This document shows, piece after piece, positions 12,317 to 12,462 of a DNA stretch of 12,462 nucleotides. The notes beneath the pieces are model-generated. The model ran no database searches and was not told the origin of the DNA. It was given only the letters and a program-made list of their open reading frames with translations. This DNA comes from Gemmataceae bacterium (lineage in GTDB: Bacteria > Planctomycetota > Planctomycetia > Gemmatales > Gemmataceae), in assembly GCA_017853285.1 (NCBI GenBank), contig JAFMJU010000057.1, forward strand, positions 1 to 12,462, in the 5' to 3' direction. Positions within the stretch are counted from its first letter, which is position 1, and each line of letters begins with the position of its first letter. Made by a program: the position numbers and the translations under genes.

Positions 12317-12462
12317 TCACCAATCGGGAGCATCACGCAGGAAATCCGCCAGGGGATGGATCCGCAGGATCCGCTCGGGGGGGAATTGCCTGCGGGCACC
12401 GTCATCTTGAACAAGCACCACGCCCGTCAGGGAAACCTCCTCCACAACACCCAGGGCCACCC
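12317..12462 (-). CDS. Hypothetical protein, C-terminal end only
   Basis: Reading leftward from the right edge gives 47 residues, ending in LADFLRDAPDW and a TGA at 12317-12319. The frame is open to the window edge, so the N-terminus lies outside. The visible part alternates hydrophobic and charged residues (VALGVVEEVSLTGVVLVQDD, then RRQFPPERILRIHPL), a pattern fitting a small beta-barrel or SH3-like end followed by a short helix. It converges with the 142-residue protein gene with nine bases between stops. I do not recognise the family. Support comes from codon-like composition, the sensible C-terminus and the tight convergent junction. Confidence 0.55.
   Translation of the reverse strand, partial: VALGVVEEVSLTGVVLVQDDGARRQFPPERILRIHPLADFLRDAPDW

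Overview
This is a GC-rich stretch of bacterial chromosome that most likely comes from a member of the Planctomycetota. The strongest sign is an adjacent gene pair: a secreted PSCyt1/DUF1549/DUF1553 cytochrome-like protein (5607-8270) followed by a Tat-exported DUF1501 protein (8294-9733). These families are greatly expanded in planctomycetes. A Tat-exported Gfo/Idh/MocA oxidoreductase, a secreted DUF1080 protein and a secreted, Gly-rich 429-residue protein fit the same assignment. I cannot name a genus.

Layout, left to right. (a) 2-1979, + strand: the 3' part of a DUF3754-type membrane protein gene, then a class I/II PLP aminotransferase gene with one base between them. (b) 1981-3211, - strand: a three-gene unit with overlapping stop and start codons. 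It runs from a DUF1080 protein to a GIY-YIG (UPF0213/YhbQ-type) protein to an unknown 83-residue protein. (c) 3212-3330: a divergent intergenic region with a small perfect inverted repeat. (d) 3331-3969, +: a SAM-dependent methyltransferase, ending two bases from (e) 3972-5348, -: the Tat-exported Gfo/Idh/MocA protein. (f) 5349-5606: a divergent control region with a cluster of AATGGCCC direct repeats. (g) 5607-11096, +: the DUF1549/DUF1553 protein, the DUF1501 protein and the unknown 429-residue secreted protein. (h) 11097-11196: an Rrf2 promoter region with a consensus TATAAT and an inverted repeat. (i) 11197-12307, +: an Rrf2 regulator, tRNA-Leu(UAA) and a 142-residue acidic hypothetical protein. 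(j) 12317-12462, -: the C-terminal end of an unknown gene that runs off the window.

How they may work together: the Tat-exported oxidoreductase, the DUF1080 protein (a family that includes 3-keto-glycoside hydrolases) and the heme-binding DUF1549 protein plus its DUF1501 partner all appear to act outside the cytoplasm. A plausible but unproven reading is an oxidative glycoside-processing set. In it, a sugar would be oxidised to a keto-sugar, the glycosidic bond cleaved, and electrons possibly passed to a cytochrome. The genes lie in separate transcription units, so the link rests on neighbourhood and family knowledge only. The remaining genes look like ordinary housekeeping or regulatory genes. 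I see no CRISPR array, insertion sequence, prophage or recognisable defence system, and nothing I would confidently call a new system. The least explained items are the 429-residue secreted protein, the AATGGCCC repeat cluster, and the Rrf2 regulator lacking the middle cysteine.
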